A DNA stretch of 64,000 nucleotides from Duganella dendranthematis (GCF_012849375.1 NZ_CP051684.1:1550001-1614000), one strand, 5' to 3'; counted from the stretch's first letter, positions 47,285 through 56,516 are shown. Translations and numbers: made by a program. Notes: generated from the sequence alone by a model not told the origin.

Positions 47285-48010
47285 ATGCGATTTATTTTCC
47301 TGACATTATTTCTGCTGGCGACTTCACTGCCCGGGGCTGCGGCCCCGCTGCACATCACCACGGAACATTCACCGCCCTCCAGCATGCGCGATGCGAGCGG
47401 TGCCATTGTCGGTCGCGCCACCGACAAGATCCGCGCGCTGATGGCGCGCACCGGCACCGAATACCGCATCGAGCAACTGCCGTGGAAGCGCGCCTTCATG
47501 ATGGCGCAGACGCAGCAGCAGACCTGCGTCTATTCGACCTCGCGCACGCCGGAGCGCGAAGCGCTGTTCAAATGGATAGGTCCTACCGACGAGGCCGAAT
47601 GGCAACTCTGGGGCCGCGCCGACCATCCCTTTACGCTCAACACCATCGACGACGCGCGCAAGCTGCGCATCGGCACCGCGATCGGCGATGCGCGCGACGA
47701 GTATCTGCGCAGCCGCGGCTTCAACGTCGACGCCGTCAGCAGTGACCTGGTCAACCCGCAGAAGCTGCTGCTCAACCGCATTGACTTATGGGCGGTGGCG
47801 ATTCGCAACGGCGCCTCCATGCCCGGCCCGTACGACTGGTCCGGCAAGGTGGTGCCGCTGATGGTGTTCCATCGCGTGCAGGTCTACCTGGCGTGCAATC
47901 TTTCGGTGCCGGACCAGCAGGTCGAGCAACTGAATGCCGCGCTGGCGGAACTGCGCCGCGATGGCACGCTGGCGCGCATCGACCGCAAGTACGAGCACTG
48001 GCAACAGTAG
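47285..48010 (+). CDS. Periplasmic solute-binding protein (SBP_bac_3-like)
   Basis: A 241-residue exported protein with a signal peptide (MRFIFLTLFLLATSLPGAAA). The order PLHITTEHSPPSSMRDASGAIVGRATDKIRALM, CVYSTSRTPEREALFKWIGPTD and KLRIGTAIGDARDEYLRSRGFNVD is that of family 3 solute-binding proteins; no ABC permease or ATPase is next to it. Orphan members often act as sensors or have lost transport partners. The ligand is not shown. The ATG at 47285 places the signal peptide at the N-terminus. It converges on the 48012-48401 gene with one base between them. Confidence 0.82.
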   Translation: MRFIFLTLFLLATSLPGAAAPLHITTEHSPPSSMRDASGAIVGRATDKIRALMARTGTEYRIEQLPWKRAFMMAQTQQQTCVYSTSRTPEREALFKWIGPTDEAEWQLWGRADHPFTLNTIDDARKLRIGTAIGDARDEYLRSRGFNVDAVSSDLVNPQKLLLNRIDLWAVAIRNGASMPGPYDWSGKVVPLMVFHRVQVYLACNLSVPDQQVEQLNAALAELRRDGTLARIDRKYEHWQQ

Positions 48011-48011
48011 C

Positions 48012-48401
48012 TTAGCGGCGTGCCATCATCAGGCCGTTGGCCGGGGCGTTGCGCGCCAGCGGCAACTTCTGGAAGTCGCTGATCGCCAGTTCCTCACCTT
48101 CCTCATGGAAGTCGAAACGGGCGCCGTTCTCGGTCACAAAGCTGGTGGGCGAGGTGGCGTAAATGCGCAACGGACGGCCTTTGTCCAGCGAGACGTACAA
48201 CTTGGTCAGGCGGTTGTCGAAGGCAATACGTTGACCGTTTTGCAGCACATAGGTGTTGCGGAATGCGCTGAATTCGTCAGGCTGCATCTGGTATTGCTGA
48301 GCACGCGCGGCGGACACACTGACGGTGGTGTCGTCGGCGTAAGCGGCAGGCAGGGAGGACAGGGCAAGTGCGGCAACAACGCCAAGCAGGATGGTTTTCA
48401 T
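48012..48401 (-). CDS. Secreted hypothetical protein, 129 aa
   Basis: The N-terminus is a signal peptide (MKTILLGVVAALALSSLPAAYADD). The mature part is a small beta-rich domain with VLQNGQRIAFDNRLTKLYVSLD and FVTENGARFDFHEEGEELAISDFQKLP. I do not recognise a family. Similar short proteins in Oxalobacteraceae are annotated only as hypothetical. GGAGCTCACC-type ribosome binding sequence lies upstream of the ATG at 48401. Confidence 0.7.
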   Translation of the reverse strand: MKTILLGVVAALALSSLPAAYADDTTVSVSAARAQQYQMQPDEFSAFRNTYVLQNGQRIAFDNRLTKLYVSLDKGRPLRIYATSPTSFVTENGARFDFHEEGEELAISDFQKLPLARNAPANGLMMARR

Positions 48402-48784
48402 GGTGAGCTCCGGTAAGTGAAATGAACTGCGGGAGTCACCGCTGGGGTTTGTTATTCAGCGGCGGACAGGAGCAGATTATCAAAGCCGTAAGCAAATATC
48501 CGCCGAATGCGACGAGCGGTAAAAGCGCGGGCCCCAGATGCCAAAAGCCGGGGATAAACGGCGCCCAGGCCGCTACTGTTGTGTGTTGCGGCTTTTTTCT
48601 GCGGGGATGTGATACAAACCGCGCCAGCCGGGCTATAGTGGCGCATTGAATGAGTTGCCGCACGGCAGCGAAAATTTCGATACCTTCCGGTTGCGCCTCC
48701 AGTCCGCGCACCGGTCACGGCGGCCCTGGCTGCTGCGCCCCACCCTCGCGCTCAGCCCCGGCATCATGCTCCCGATGGTGCATT
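48402..48784. other. Intergenic region upstream of the FtsH-like gene
   Basis: No supported gene. Overlapping leftward frames at 48436-48718 have a hydrophobic end but no family match. It should hold the promoters of both the secreted protein (leftward) and the protease (rightward). Confidence 0.4.
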
Positions 48785-50698
48785 ATGTTCACTCTTTACA
48801 AACTTCAAACCGCGCTCCGTAAAACCACTGTCCGTGCCGCCTTGCTGGTGCTGACCCTGTCGCTGGCCCTGCTGATCGGCCTGCGCGCCGAAGTGCCGCA
48901 GGATCCCAGCCCGATCCTGCGCACGCAGGATATCGCCCAGATCACGGCGTTGCCGGCCAAGCGCGCGCAGCTGGAATATCTGCTGATCGCCGCGCCGCAG
49001 TCGGACGCGCCGCGCTATGTGTTCAAGCTGAAAAACGACAACAAGCTGTATGTGGTCAAGGTGCCGGGCACCACCCACCTGAGCCTGGAGCGCGAAGTCC
49101 TGCTGCGCAACAACCTGCCCTACGCCATCGCCCGTGACGACTACCTGGCCTCGCACAAGGCGGTGATGCAGGACGACGACGTCAGCCTGTTGGCGCGCGC
49201 CGGCGCCTTCGTCATGCGCCACCTGCTGGACATCGTGCTGGTGGTGCTGGCGCTGTTCCTGCTGAAAAATGGCCTGCCGGGCATGGGCGTCAGCGCCACC
49301 GTGCTGACGCCGGACCAGCTGGGCGGCAGCATGGACGACCTGATCGGCATGGAAGACATCAAACAGGAAGTGCTGCACCTGGAAGACATGATCCGCAACC
49401 GCGCCCAGTACAAAGAGCACGACATCGACAAGCCGTTCAACGTCATGCTGACCGGGCCGGCGGGCACCGGCAAGACCAAGCTGGCCGGCTACCTGGCCAA
49501 GAAGCTCGACATTCCGCTGATCCAGGCCTCGGCCTCGGCGCTGGAATCGGGCTACATCGGCGGCGGCTCCAAGGCGCTGCACGCGCTGCACCGCAAAGCC
49601 TGCGCGCGCGGCAAGTGCATCATCTTCCTCGACGAAGCCCAGGGCTTGTTCATGCCGCGCGGCCGCGGCGAAAAGAAATGGGAAGACGACACCGCCAACA
49701 CCCTGCTGGGCCTGCTCGACGGCGTCCGCAGCGACAAGGGCGAAGGCGTGATCTGGGTGGTGGCCTCCAACTTCGACGACGCCTCGACCAGCATGGACGA
49801 AGCGATGCTGCGCCGCTTCTCGGTCAAAATCAACTTCCGCCTGCCGAACAAAACCGAGCGGCGCGAACTGCTGCGCTCCTTCCTGGCGCGCAAGGCCAAC
49901 GGCTGCGTCGACTGGGAAGACTTGAACCTGGACCACGTTGCCGAGATCACCGCCAACCTCAGTCCGGCGGTGCTGCAAACCGTGGTCGAACGCGCCAGCA
50001 TGCTGGCGATCCAGGAGAAGTGCATCATCAACACCGACCTGATGTTTCGGGCGTTTGAACGCGCCACCATCGGCCTGACCGACCGCGCCACCACCGCCGA
50101 GAAAACCCGCCAGCGCGAGCGCGTCGCGCTGCACGAGCTGGGCCACTTCTTCATGCAGATCGACCCGTGGCTGCGCCAGGGGCTGACGCTGGCCGAAGTG
50201 AAGGAACGCTCGCCGCTGCTGAAGATTTCCACCGAGTCGGTGTCCAAGCTGGGGGCGCTGGGTTACGTGCTGTCGGCGTCGGATGACGTGGCGCTGCGCA
50301 CGCTGGAAGAACTGGAACGCGACGTGATCCAGCTGTACGGTGGCGTGGCGGCGGAAGAACTGTTCTACGGCGCGCGCGGCATCTCCGTCGGCAGCCAGAA
50401 CGACATCGAAAAAGCTACCTCGATGCTGGACCTGATGGTCAACAAACTGTCGATGTACTCGCGCTCGAAGATCGACCACAGCCAGTTCAAAGACCACGAG
50501 GCCGACCTCGGCCAGGTGGAAGCCAAAGCCGACGAACTCTACAGCTACACCCTGACCGCCATCGCCGACTACCGCGACCAGATCACCGAACTGAAAGGCA
50601 TCCTGATGGACCAATACGTGCTGTCGAAAGACGCCATCTTCGCGCTGCTGGAACAACAGCAGCAACGTGCAACGGCTCAGGAGGAACTTGTATGCTGA
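48785..50698 (+). CDS. FtsH-like membrane AAA+ metalloprotease
   Basis: A 637-residue protein with a short N-terminal hydrophobic segment (about 12-34), an extracytoplasmic domain (about 35-140), a second span (about 145-165, DIVLVVLALFLLKNGLPG), an AAA+ domain and a zinc protease domain. Walker A GPAGTGKTK is at 224-232, Walker B IIFLDEAQG around 281-289, the zinc site HELGH at 450-454 (FtsH has HEAGH). The arginine-finger region differs from FtsH (DEAMLRRFSVKINF). These features fit a diverged M41 protease acting on membrane or cytoplasmic substrates. The start at 48785 (MFTLYKL) avoids an improbable Cys/Pro-rich extension. A short reading frame overlaps its stop. Confidence 0.82.
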   Translation: MFTLYKLQTALRKTTVRAALLVLTLSLALLIGLRAEVPQDPSPILRTQDIAQITALPAKRAQLEYLLIAAPQSDAPRYVFKLKNDNKLYVVKVPGTTHLSLEREVLLRNNLPYAIARDDYLASHKAVMQDDDVSLLARAGAFVMRHLLDIVLVVLALFLLKNGLPGMGVSATVLTPDQLGGSMDDLIGMEDIKQEVLHLEDMIRNRAQYKEHDIDKPFNVMLTGPAGTGKTKLAGYLAKKLDIPLIQASASALESGYIGGGSKALHALHRKACARGKCIIFLDEAQGLFMPRGRGEKKWEDDTANTLLGLLDGVRSDKGEGVIWVVASNFDDASTSMDEAMLRRFSVKINFRLPNKTERRELLRSFLARKANGCVDWEDLNLDHVAEITANLSPAVLQTVVERASMLAIQEKCIINTDLMFRAFERATIGLTDRATTAEKTRQRERVALHELGHFFMQIDPWLRQGLTLAEVKERSPLLKISTESVSKLGALGYVLSASDDVALRTLEELERDVIQLYGGVAAEELFYGARGISVGSQNDIEKATSMLDLMVNKLSMYSRSKIDHSQFKDHEADLGQVEAKADELYSYTLTAIADYRDQITELKGILMDQYVLSKDAIFALLEQQQQRATAQEELVC

Positions 50699-50826
50699 AC
50701 GGCCACCACATTCTGCAGCGAACCCTGCAACAAGGAGCGCGCCGCCTGCAAACGTATTTGCAGCTGAAACTGAATCGGCGCCAGGGGCCGACGTCACGGA
50801 GTGAACAGGCGCAAGTTAAACGATAG
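50692..50826 (+). CDS. 44-residue basic peptide overlapping the protease stop
   Basis: The ATG at 50692 lies within the stop context of the FtsH-like gene (GTATGCTGA) and follows GGAGGAAC eight bases upstream. The product, MLNGHHILQRTLQQGARRLQ then TYLQLKLNRRQGPTSRSEQ and AQVKR, is strongly basic and helical. Its end overlaps the end of the converging coiled-coil gene. No family is recognised. The support is the coupling to the protease by overlap and the strong ribosome binding site. Confidence 0.45.
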   Translation: MLNGHHILQRTLQQGARRLQTYLQLKLNRRQGPTSRSEQAQVKR

Positions 50827-51177
50827 CGCTTGCGGCGCGAGCAGAGCAAGGATAACCCACTGCAAAACCTCGACGCGCCGTACCCGCACATCCATTTTCT
50901 CGACTTTTTTCTCCAGCGCTTCAATGCGCCGCTCAAGGGCTTCGACACCTCGCTCCAGCGCCTCTACCCGCTTCTCCAGGGCTTCCACCCTGGCTGTGAG
51001 GGCATTCACGCGCTCTTCCAGGACGGCGACCTTGACGATCAGTATCGCCACGTCCTTGCGCAGATCCCGCAGCTGCTCACTATGACTATCGATCAAGCCG
51101 TCATGCTTATCCTTGACGAGCCTTTTCAGCTCATCAACTTCTTCCTCCAGCGCCTCCACCCGTGCGACCAGTTCCAT
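50794..51177 (-). CDS. Coiled-coil protein with C-terminal hydrophobic end
   Basis: A 127-residue protein starting at MELVARVEALEE (51177, GGAGG upstream) with an almost unbroken heptad pattern from residue 1 to about 100 (repeats of VEALEKRVEALERGVEALER type), followed by a hydrophobic C-terminus QWVILALLAPQALSFNL. It would form a long parallel or antiparallel coiled coil, possibly tail-anchored in a membrane. Function unknown. It lies in the gap between the protease and the permease, leftward, and overlaps the small peptide frame at its 3' end. Low-complexity composition means homology by eye is not informative. Confidence 0.6.
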   Translation of the reverse strand: MELVARVEALEEEVDELKRLVKDKHDGLIDSHSEQLRDLRKDVAILIVKVAVLEERVNALTARVEALEKRVEALERGVEALERRIEALEKKVEKMDVRVRRVEVLQWVILALLAPQALSFNLRLFTP

Positions 51178-51241
51178 GGCAGCCTCCGTGCATAAGGCGT
51201 CCATTATCCGCCCCTGCCAGCCAGGTCCCGATTGATCTACC

Positions 51242-53203
51242 TCATACCTTCATCGGCAAAATCACCATCTGCAAACCCTCCAGATGCAACCGGCGCTGGG
51301 CCGCCAGCGCCGCCTGGTTATGCAACAATCGCGTGAACCAATTATCGGAAGCGAAGATCAGCTTGCTGGTAAAGAAGATCGAATGCGGAAACTCCTGGCT
51401 GATCTCCTCGCACATGCGCGTCACCTCATCCACAGCATCCGTGCCAAAGCCCAGGTACGACGACGCCGCCATGCCATGGCTATGGCAAAAGTCGACAAAG
51501 AACTCCAGCGTCTGCTCGGCCTCGGCGCGCATCTGCTCCAGCGCGCCCTCGCCACCATACGCCTGGTAATCCACCGTGCGCGCATTGACGAACAAAAAAT
51601 TCTTGAAGTGATTCGGGAACATCCGCAGCACCCACAGCAACGCATGCAAACCGCCGCCGCGTGAATTCCCCACGATGAACACGGCCGTCTGCTCATCCGG
51701 ATTTGGCTCGACTGGCCCGGTATTCGGCCCGAACGGCTGCGACGCAAACACCTCATCCACCGAATGAATCGCCTGCTTGGTCTGACGATAATGGTTGCGG
51801 ATATAAATGCACAACGCCGCAATTGCCGCGATGATCAGCGCCGTGGCCCAGCCGCCCTCGGCAAAGCGCTCCACCAGCAATATCGCCAGAATCCCCGCGC
51901 AAATCACAAAGCCCAGCGCCGACAGCAGCCAGCGCCGCTTCCAGTGCGTGCCCTTGTTGCGATTGCGCGACCAGTACAGCACCAGCCCGAACAGCGAAAT
52001 CGCAAACGTCAGGAACACCGAAATCGAATACAGCACCACCAGCAAGGTCACGCTGCCGCCGGTGCCCCACAAAATCGCCAGCGCCGCCACACCCATCACC
52101 AGGATGCCGTTCTGCGTCACCAGCCGCGTCGACAGATAGCGAAACTTGTGCGGCACCCACGAATCGGCCGCCATATTCGACAGCACCGACGGTCCGCCGA
52201 GAAAACCAGTATTGGCCGCCACAAACAACAGGCCGGCCTCGAACGCCAGCACAATCACCAGCAGCATCTGATTGACCACCTCGCCGCCCAAGCCCATGCT
52301 GGCAATAATGGTCTTGAAGGTCGACGCATTCAGCGTCTCGCCCGGCACCGGCTGCGCGCCCCACAGCAGATACAGCAGGATGATCCCACCCGCCGTGAAC
52401 GCCAGCGACAGGGCCATGTAAATCATCGTCACCTTGCCGGTGCGCACGCGCGGCTCGGCCAGCAGATTGACGTTGTTGGACACCGCCTCCAGCCCGGTGT
52501 AGGTGCCGCCGCCCTGCGAATACGCCAGCAACAGCATGCCCGCCACGCCGGCCCAGCCGATATGACTGGCCAGATCGGTGGTCTCCGCCATCGTGCTCGG
52601 GATCAGCTCCGGCAAATGCGAGGCGTGCGCAAAAATCCCGTACACGATCAGCACCAGGTGGGTGACCACAAAGCCGAGGAAGATCGGCAGCAGAATCTGG
52701 ATCGCCTCTTTCAGGCCGCGCAGATTCATCACAATCAGCAGCCCGATGAAAAACACCTCGGCCCACAGCTTGTACGGCTGGAAGCCCAGCGGCAGGAACG
52801 ACGCCAGCGCATCCACGCCGGACGCGATGGAGATCGCAATCGTCAGCACATAATCGAGGATCAGCGCGCAGCCGGAGATCAGGCCCATGTACGGCCCCAC
52901 CAGCTTGGTGGCGACACGGTAGCCGCCGCCACCGGTCGGGAACAGCTCGATCACCTGGTTGTAGGCCAGCGCGATGACGAATACCGTCACCGCCGTGGCA
53001 ATCGCCATGTACAGGCCGAGATGCGTATGCCCGCCCAGCGCGCGGAAGGTTTCCTCGGGACCGTAGGCCGAGGACGACAAGCCATCCGCGCCGAGGCCGA
53101 CCCAGGCCAAGAAAGCCACCAGCGCCATGGAGTGGCGGGTCTCGCTCTTCAGCGGATCGAGCGGCTTGCCCAGGATTATTTCGCGAATCTTATTATTTTT
53201 CAT
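51242..53203 (-). CDS. APC-type permease, KimA-like potassium transporter
   Basis: A 653-residue protein with a KimA/YdaO-type arrangement: N-terminal cytoplasmic segment, about twelve membrane spans with GLGADGLSSSAYGPEETFRALG (the conserved SSAYGPEE block of the group), AYNQVIELFPTGGGGYRVATKLVG and GGGTYTGLEAVSNNVNLL, then a C-terminal soluble domain (about 500-653). KimA imports K+ using the proton gradient; some relatives transport amino acids. The start MKNNKIREI (53203) is chosen because the upstream nine codons are not conserved. Single gene, leftward, next to the tRNA-Leu. Confidence 0.82.
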   Translation of the reverse strand: MKNNKIREIILGKPLDPLKSETRHSMALVAFLAWVGLGADGLSSSAYGPEETFRALGGHTHLGLYMAIATAVTVFVIALAYNQVIELFPTGGGGYRVATKLVGPYMGLISGCALILDYVLTIAISIASGVDALASFLPLGFQPYKLWAEVFFIGLLIVMNLRGLKEAIQILLPIFLGFVVTHLVLIVYGIFAHASHLPELIPSTMAETTDLASHIGWAGVAGMLLLAYSQGGGTYTGLEAVSNNVNLLAEPRVRTGKVTMIYMALSLAFTAGGIILLYLLWGAQPVPGETLNASTFKTIIASMGLGGEVVNQMLLVIVLAFEAGLLFVAANTGFLGGPSVLSNMAADSWVPHKFRYLSTRLVTQNGILVMGVAALAILWGTGGSVTLLVVLYSISVFLTFAISLFGLVLYWSRNRNKGTHWKRRWLLSALGFVICAGILAILLVERFAEGGWATALIIAAIAALCIYIRNHYRQTKQAIHSVDEVFASQPFGPNTGPVEPNPDEQTAVFIVGNSRGGGLHALLWVLRMFPNHFKNFLFVNARTVDYQAYGGEGALEQMRAEAEQTLEFFVDFCHSHGMAASSYLGFGTDAVDEVTRMCEEISQEFPHSIFFTSKLIFASDNWFTRLLHNQAALAAQRRLHLEGLQMVILPMKV

Positions 53204-53358
53204 GCGTCTCGGCGCCGGCGGGACCGGCAAAGTCTGGCGGTAGGCGCGATGATACCCGCTTCGGATGACGGAAAACTTATTGAAATATAAAAATTATGGT
53301 GCAGGCTTGCGGCAGGGATGCAAATCGGTGATAATGCGGGTCGCATTGCTACACACCT

Positions 53359-53443
53359 GCCTCGGTGGTGGAATTGGTAGACGCAGCGGACTCAAAATCC
53401 GCCGCCGCAAGGCGTGCCGGTTCGATTCCGGCCCGGGGCACCA
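53359..53443 (+). tRNA. tRNA-Leu(CAA)
   Basis: Acceptor stem GCCTCGG pairs with CCGGGGC, D-arm with TGGTGGAATTGGTAGAC, anticodon stem GCGGA/TCCGC around CTCAAAA (anticodon CAA), a long variable arm (CGCCGCAAGGCG) as in type II leucine tRNAs, and the T-arm GGTTCGATTCC. CCA is encoded. The 3' end is the attachment site of the following island. Confidence 0.95.
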
Positions 53444-53444
53444 A
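53425..53444 (+). repeat. Island attachment site, tRNA side
   Basis: The 20-base 3' end of tRNA-Leu beginning ATTCCGG recurs at 59604-59622 with one G missing. It marks the junction between chromosome and island. Confidence 0.75.
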
Positions 53445-53475
53445 GAACATGAATCAACTCGTCGCAAAACATCTC

Positions 53476-53511
53476 AAAACCCGCATGTCTTCAAGGCAGA
53501 GCGGGTTTTTT
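53476..53511 (+). terminator. Terminator after tRNA-Leu, island-borne copy
   Basis: AAAACCCGC (53476-53484) pairs with GCGGG plus a T run (53501-53511). It ends the tRNA transcript and separates it from the integrase gene. Confidence 0.75.
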
Positions 53512-53557
53512 GTTATGTTTTGGCGTCTCATCAAATCTCATCCCATCGCCTCACGTT

Positions 53558-53622
53558 GGCGGTACCTACGGCGGTACCGCGCGTGGCTTCAGTAAAAGTA
53601 CCGCCACTTCGGTTGGTACCGC
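53558..53622. promoter_or_regulatory. Cluster of GGCGGTACC sites before the integrase
   Basis: GGCGGTACC occurs at 53558-53566 and 53570-53578, and inverted copies GTACCGCC (53598-53605) and GGTACCGC (53615-53622) follow. Repeats of this kind near an integrase are candidate arm-type integrase or excisionase sites. Confidence 0.5.
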
Positions 53623-53662
53623 ATCTCGCTCTGGAGAACAACAACAGATAAGGATGAGATTT

Positions 53663-54595
53663 ATGGCATTGACCGATACATTCGTTCGTCAAGTAAAAGC
53701 CACCGGCTCCGGTATTCAAAAATACAGGGACGGTGAAGGTATGTACCTGCTGGTCAAACCAGCAGGTAAATACTGGCGCTTCGACTACCGCTTCAACGGC
53801 ACCCGCAAAACCACCGCATTCGGCACCTACCCAGAGGTGAGCTTGGCCAAGGCGCGGCAACGCAGGCAAGAGGCACGGGCATTGCTGGCGGACGGCATTG
53901 ATCCTTCTGCCGCCAAACGAGAGAAACGGCAAGAAAGCCTTCTTCTGGAGCGCCAAACTTTCACCGCCATCGCCAACGAATGGCTGGAGAAGACCAAGGC
54001 ACAACGCGCTGAAACCACGCAGGAAAAAGTACGGGGCTGGCTCAACAGGAACGTAATGCCATATATCGGCAGCATGCCCATTGCCCAGATCAAGCCACGC
54101 GACGTTCTGCTCGCTGTGCAAAGGCTGGAGGCTAGGGGCGCAATCGAGTCTGCGCACCGGGTAAAGCAACTGTGCGGCCAAGTCTTCCGTTATGCAGTCG
54201 CAGCAGGAATGGCAGAGCGCGACGTCACGGCCGACCTGCGGGGCGCGCTGGCAGCAATCCCGCAAAATCACTTCGCAGCGATCATCGAGCCACATGAGGT
54301 GGCGAAGCTCCTGCGCGCAATCCACGGCTACGCCGGCCATCCATACGCTACCGCCGCATTAAAACTGTCCCCGCTCTTCTTTGTGCGGCCGGGCGAGCTG
54401 CGGAGTGCTGAGTGGCGCGAGATCGACCTCGCAAAGTGCAACCAAATATTCCTCAATCCGATCTTGGTTGGATCGTTTCCATTAGGCAATTTTTTGAGAA
54501 AGAAGCCCTCATACGGCTATCTTATTAATAGTCTTAGCCTATACAAGCTGTGCAGCCGCAGCAGTGAGGTCAGCGGTAAATTTTGCCCGCTTTAG
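53663..54595 (+). pseudogene. Tyrosine integrase, C-terminally truncated
   Basis: The start MALTDTFVRQVKA (53663, AAGGATGAG upstream) begins an IntS/P4-type integrase. The N-terminal arm-binding domain (about 1-90, DGEGMYLLVKPAGKYWRFDYRFNG) and core-binding domain (about 95-200, WLEKTKAQRAETTQEKVRGW) are present, and the catalytic domain begins with KLSPLFFVRPGELRSAEWREIDL, containing the first catalytic Arg. After residue about 258 the sequence is unrelated to the family, so the HxxR and Tyr nucleophile parts are missing and the protein cannot be active. The last 57 bases overlap the converging AIPR gene. The break is a recombination or deletion, not a frameshift. Confidence 0.85.
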
Positions 54596-56311
54596 TGCGT
54601 CATCCGTTGGCATGCCAATTTTATCAATCGCTTCCTGACATTTAGCAAACACTGCCACATACAACTTGTCTTCTGAGTTAAGGACTTCAACGAGCCGCGT
54701 GGCGTAAGCCGTAGCTTTGTTTGCGCCAGCAAGAGGGACGTCCATCTTTTCGTGTACGAACCACTTAAATAACTGAATGATATGCCAGCGCATCTTTAAA
54801 TAATTGTGGGCATTGTTTTTCCGCCCATTAATCAGCGTTTGATATTTATACAATGCTAAGCACGCCGCGTAATAGTACCCTTCATGGTCGTCCTCTTTAA
54901 ATAGGCTATCACCACTTGCTGCAAAAATCGTATGAACATAACGCGCAGAATTATGAGGTTGATTCAGAAACATCGCAGCGTAGCACCTTGCCACCTCACG
55001 CACGTCGAAGATACGAGTCGCTTGAATTTGCGCACCTCTGAACTCGCTGAGACGTCGCTCGAAATGAATAAAGTTCTCCGGCGATACCATACCATTCTGG
55101 GCGTCAAAGAACCTACGCACATGCTTTGCCTTGTTTTTTAGGCCAAAAAAGGCTTCTTTGGAGATATCCGACTGGCTATTAGTGGCGGATATAATGTCTA
55201 CAGCTGAATCATCAGTGGTTGATTCAATAAATTTTATTACCACATTGACATCTTCCGTCAAATTTACTATGTTTGCATGAAGAGTGCTGCTGGTTTGACA
55301 ACCATTAATTATCTGATAGTTGGTTAAATCTATTACCTTGGTATTTGCGGCAAGCGTCAACGAAGGTGCAACAATTGTTATCCCATTATTCAGAACTGAG
55401 AATAACTTACGTTTTTCTGCACTCTCCAAGGTGCGCTGTATCTCAGAATTTACTTCATTATCTAGGCCCAAAAAGGAACGAACGTTTTCTTCAAAGACAG
55501 ATTGTTTTAAATTTCCGTCCTCGTCAGAGATTAGTTGAGAAACAAATTCTTTTGCATTGACTATGCCTACGTACGATTGCGGTATCCCTGGCATCTTTGG
55601 CATGCCAAAGTAATCTATAAGTTGCAGCTTTGCTTCGTTCTTTTCGGAAAGTTCTGCAAAATATTTTAGTAATTCTGTTCTTCCTACGGGCGTCACTGTA
55701 GTGGAGTGAAAATAATCCGTCGCATGCACTGATTTTTTTATTGCCTCAAATACGCCACGGATTTCTTTTTCAGCCTTGTATGTTCCAGAGGTGCAATAGT
55801 AAATGTATGCGTTCGGCTGCCTATTCCTCACCTTTTTCAAGTTGGAGAATATAATTTGCATTATTGCAATCTGACTTTTATTAAAGTCGCCCATTGGAAG
55901 CGAAGGATCAAGAGAAAAAAACTCATCCAACCCAAGTTTGAAGTTCGCTATCTCCTCTTTTTTAAACTGTTCACCACTCTTCACTTGTGTTATCACAATA
56001 TCTACAAGTAGATTAGTCTTGTGTGTGGCGAAGACTGCGTCTGCCTCCTCGACGGTTGCTATAAGGTCGCCATCAACAATAATTGCGATGCCGTCAATGG
56101 ACGCATCGTCCTCAAGAGTAGTAACGCTCTGCGGATCAAAGCGCCCTAAGAAATGGCGAGAAAAAACGCAATAATTACAGAAAAATTCGAAAAGCTTGGA
56201 CTCGGCTATGCCGCTGTATTCATACTCCGCTGCCATAGAAGCGACGTGATTCTTTAATATAATGTGCACAACGGACCTGTTGATGAAGGGATGATGATGC
56301 CAAGATAGCAT
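54539..56311 (-). CDS. AIPR-family (abortive phage resistance) protein
   Basis: A 590-residue protein of the AIPR group, found in phage-defence loci. Recognised by KLFSVLNNGITIVAPSLTL (about 305-323), the block YQIINGCQTSSTLHANIVNL (about 335-354) and NSQSDISKEAFFGLKN (about 380-395). Some members are linked to nuclease activity in defence systems, but the action of this one is unknown. The start at 56311 (MLSWHHH) has AAGGAA with a good spacing; an in-frame ATG at 56353 has a poorer site. The composition is clearly more A+T-rich than the chromosome, a sign of transfer. It converges on the integrase. Confidence 0.85.
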   Translation of the reverse strand: MLSWHHHPFINRSVVHIILKNHVASMAAEYEYSGIAESKLFEFFCNYCVFSRHFLGRFDPQSVTTLEDDASIDGIAIIVDGDLIATVEEADAVFATHKTNLLVDIVITQVKSGEQFKKEEIANFKLGLDEFFSLDPSLPMGDFNKSQIAIMQIIFSNLKKVRNRQPNAYIYYCTSGTYKAEKEIRGVFEAIKKSVHATDYFHSTTVTPVGRTELLKYFAELSEKNEAKLQLIDYFGMPKMPGIPQSYVGIVNAKEFVSQLISDEDGNLKQSVFEENVRSFLGLDNEVNSEIQRTLESAEKRKLFSVLNNGITIVAPSLTLAANTKVIDLTNYQIINGCQTSSTLHANIVNLTEDVNVVIKFIESTTDDSAVDIISATNSQSDISKEAFFGLKNKAKHVRRFFDAQNGMVSPENFIHFERRLSEFRGAQIQATRIFDVREVARCYAAMFLNQPHNSARYVHTIFAASGDSLFKEDDHEGYYYAACLALYKYQTLINGRKNNAHNYLKMRWHIIQLFKWFVHEKMDVPLAGANKATAYATRLVEVLNSEDKLYVAVFAKCQEAIDKIGMPTDDALKRAKFTADLTAAAAQLV

Positions 56312-56432
56312 TTTTTCCTTGGACAAACAATACGCCCGTAGTTCGCGCGGCATGGCCTTGGTTGTGGATCAAGCTAGTGAGCAGACGTAGTTAAACGACC
56401 GATTTCCAACACCTGTGAAAAGCAAAGAGTAT

Positions 56433-56500
56433 CACTGTTAGAAAAATACCCCTTGCAATTTATAACGCACAGGAATATTCTAACAGTGTTTTCTAACACT
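56433..56500. promoter_or_regulatory. Resolvase binding region with TGTTAGAA dyads
   Basis: CACTGTTAGAA (56433-56443) is inverted at 56478-56488 (TTCTAACAGTG), and a palindrome with AGTGTT/AACACT arms (56485-56500) lies 17 bases before the resolvase start. The arrangement is that of res or invertase half-sites that also control the recombinase gene. Confidence 0.55.
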
Positions 56501-56516
56501 CAAACTGGGGAATCAC

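Noticed and set aside
48436..48718. Leftward frames of 88-91 codons with a hydrophobic end
   Set aside because: Two frames overlap in the same DNA, neither has a ribosome binding site or a recognised family.
48764..50797. 677-codon leftward frame opposite the FtsH-like protease
   Set aside because: Antisense shadow; the rightward frame has Walker and zinc motifs.
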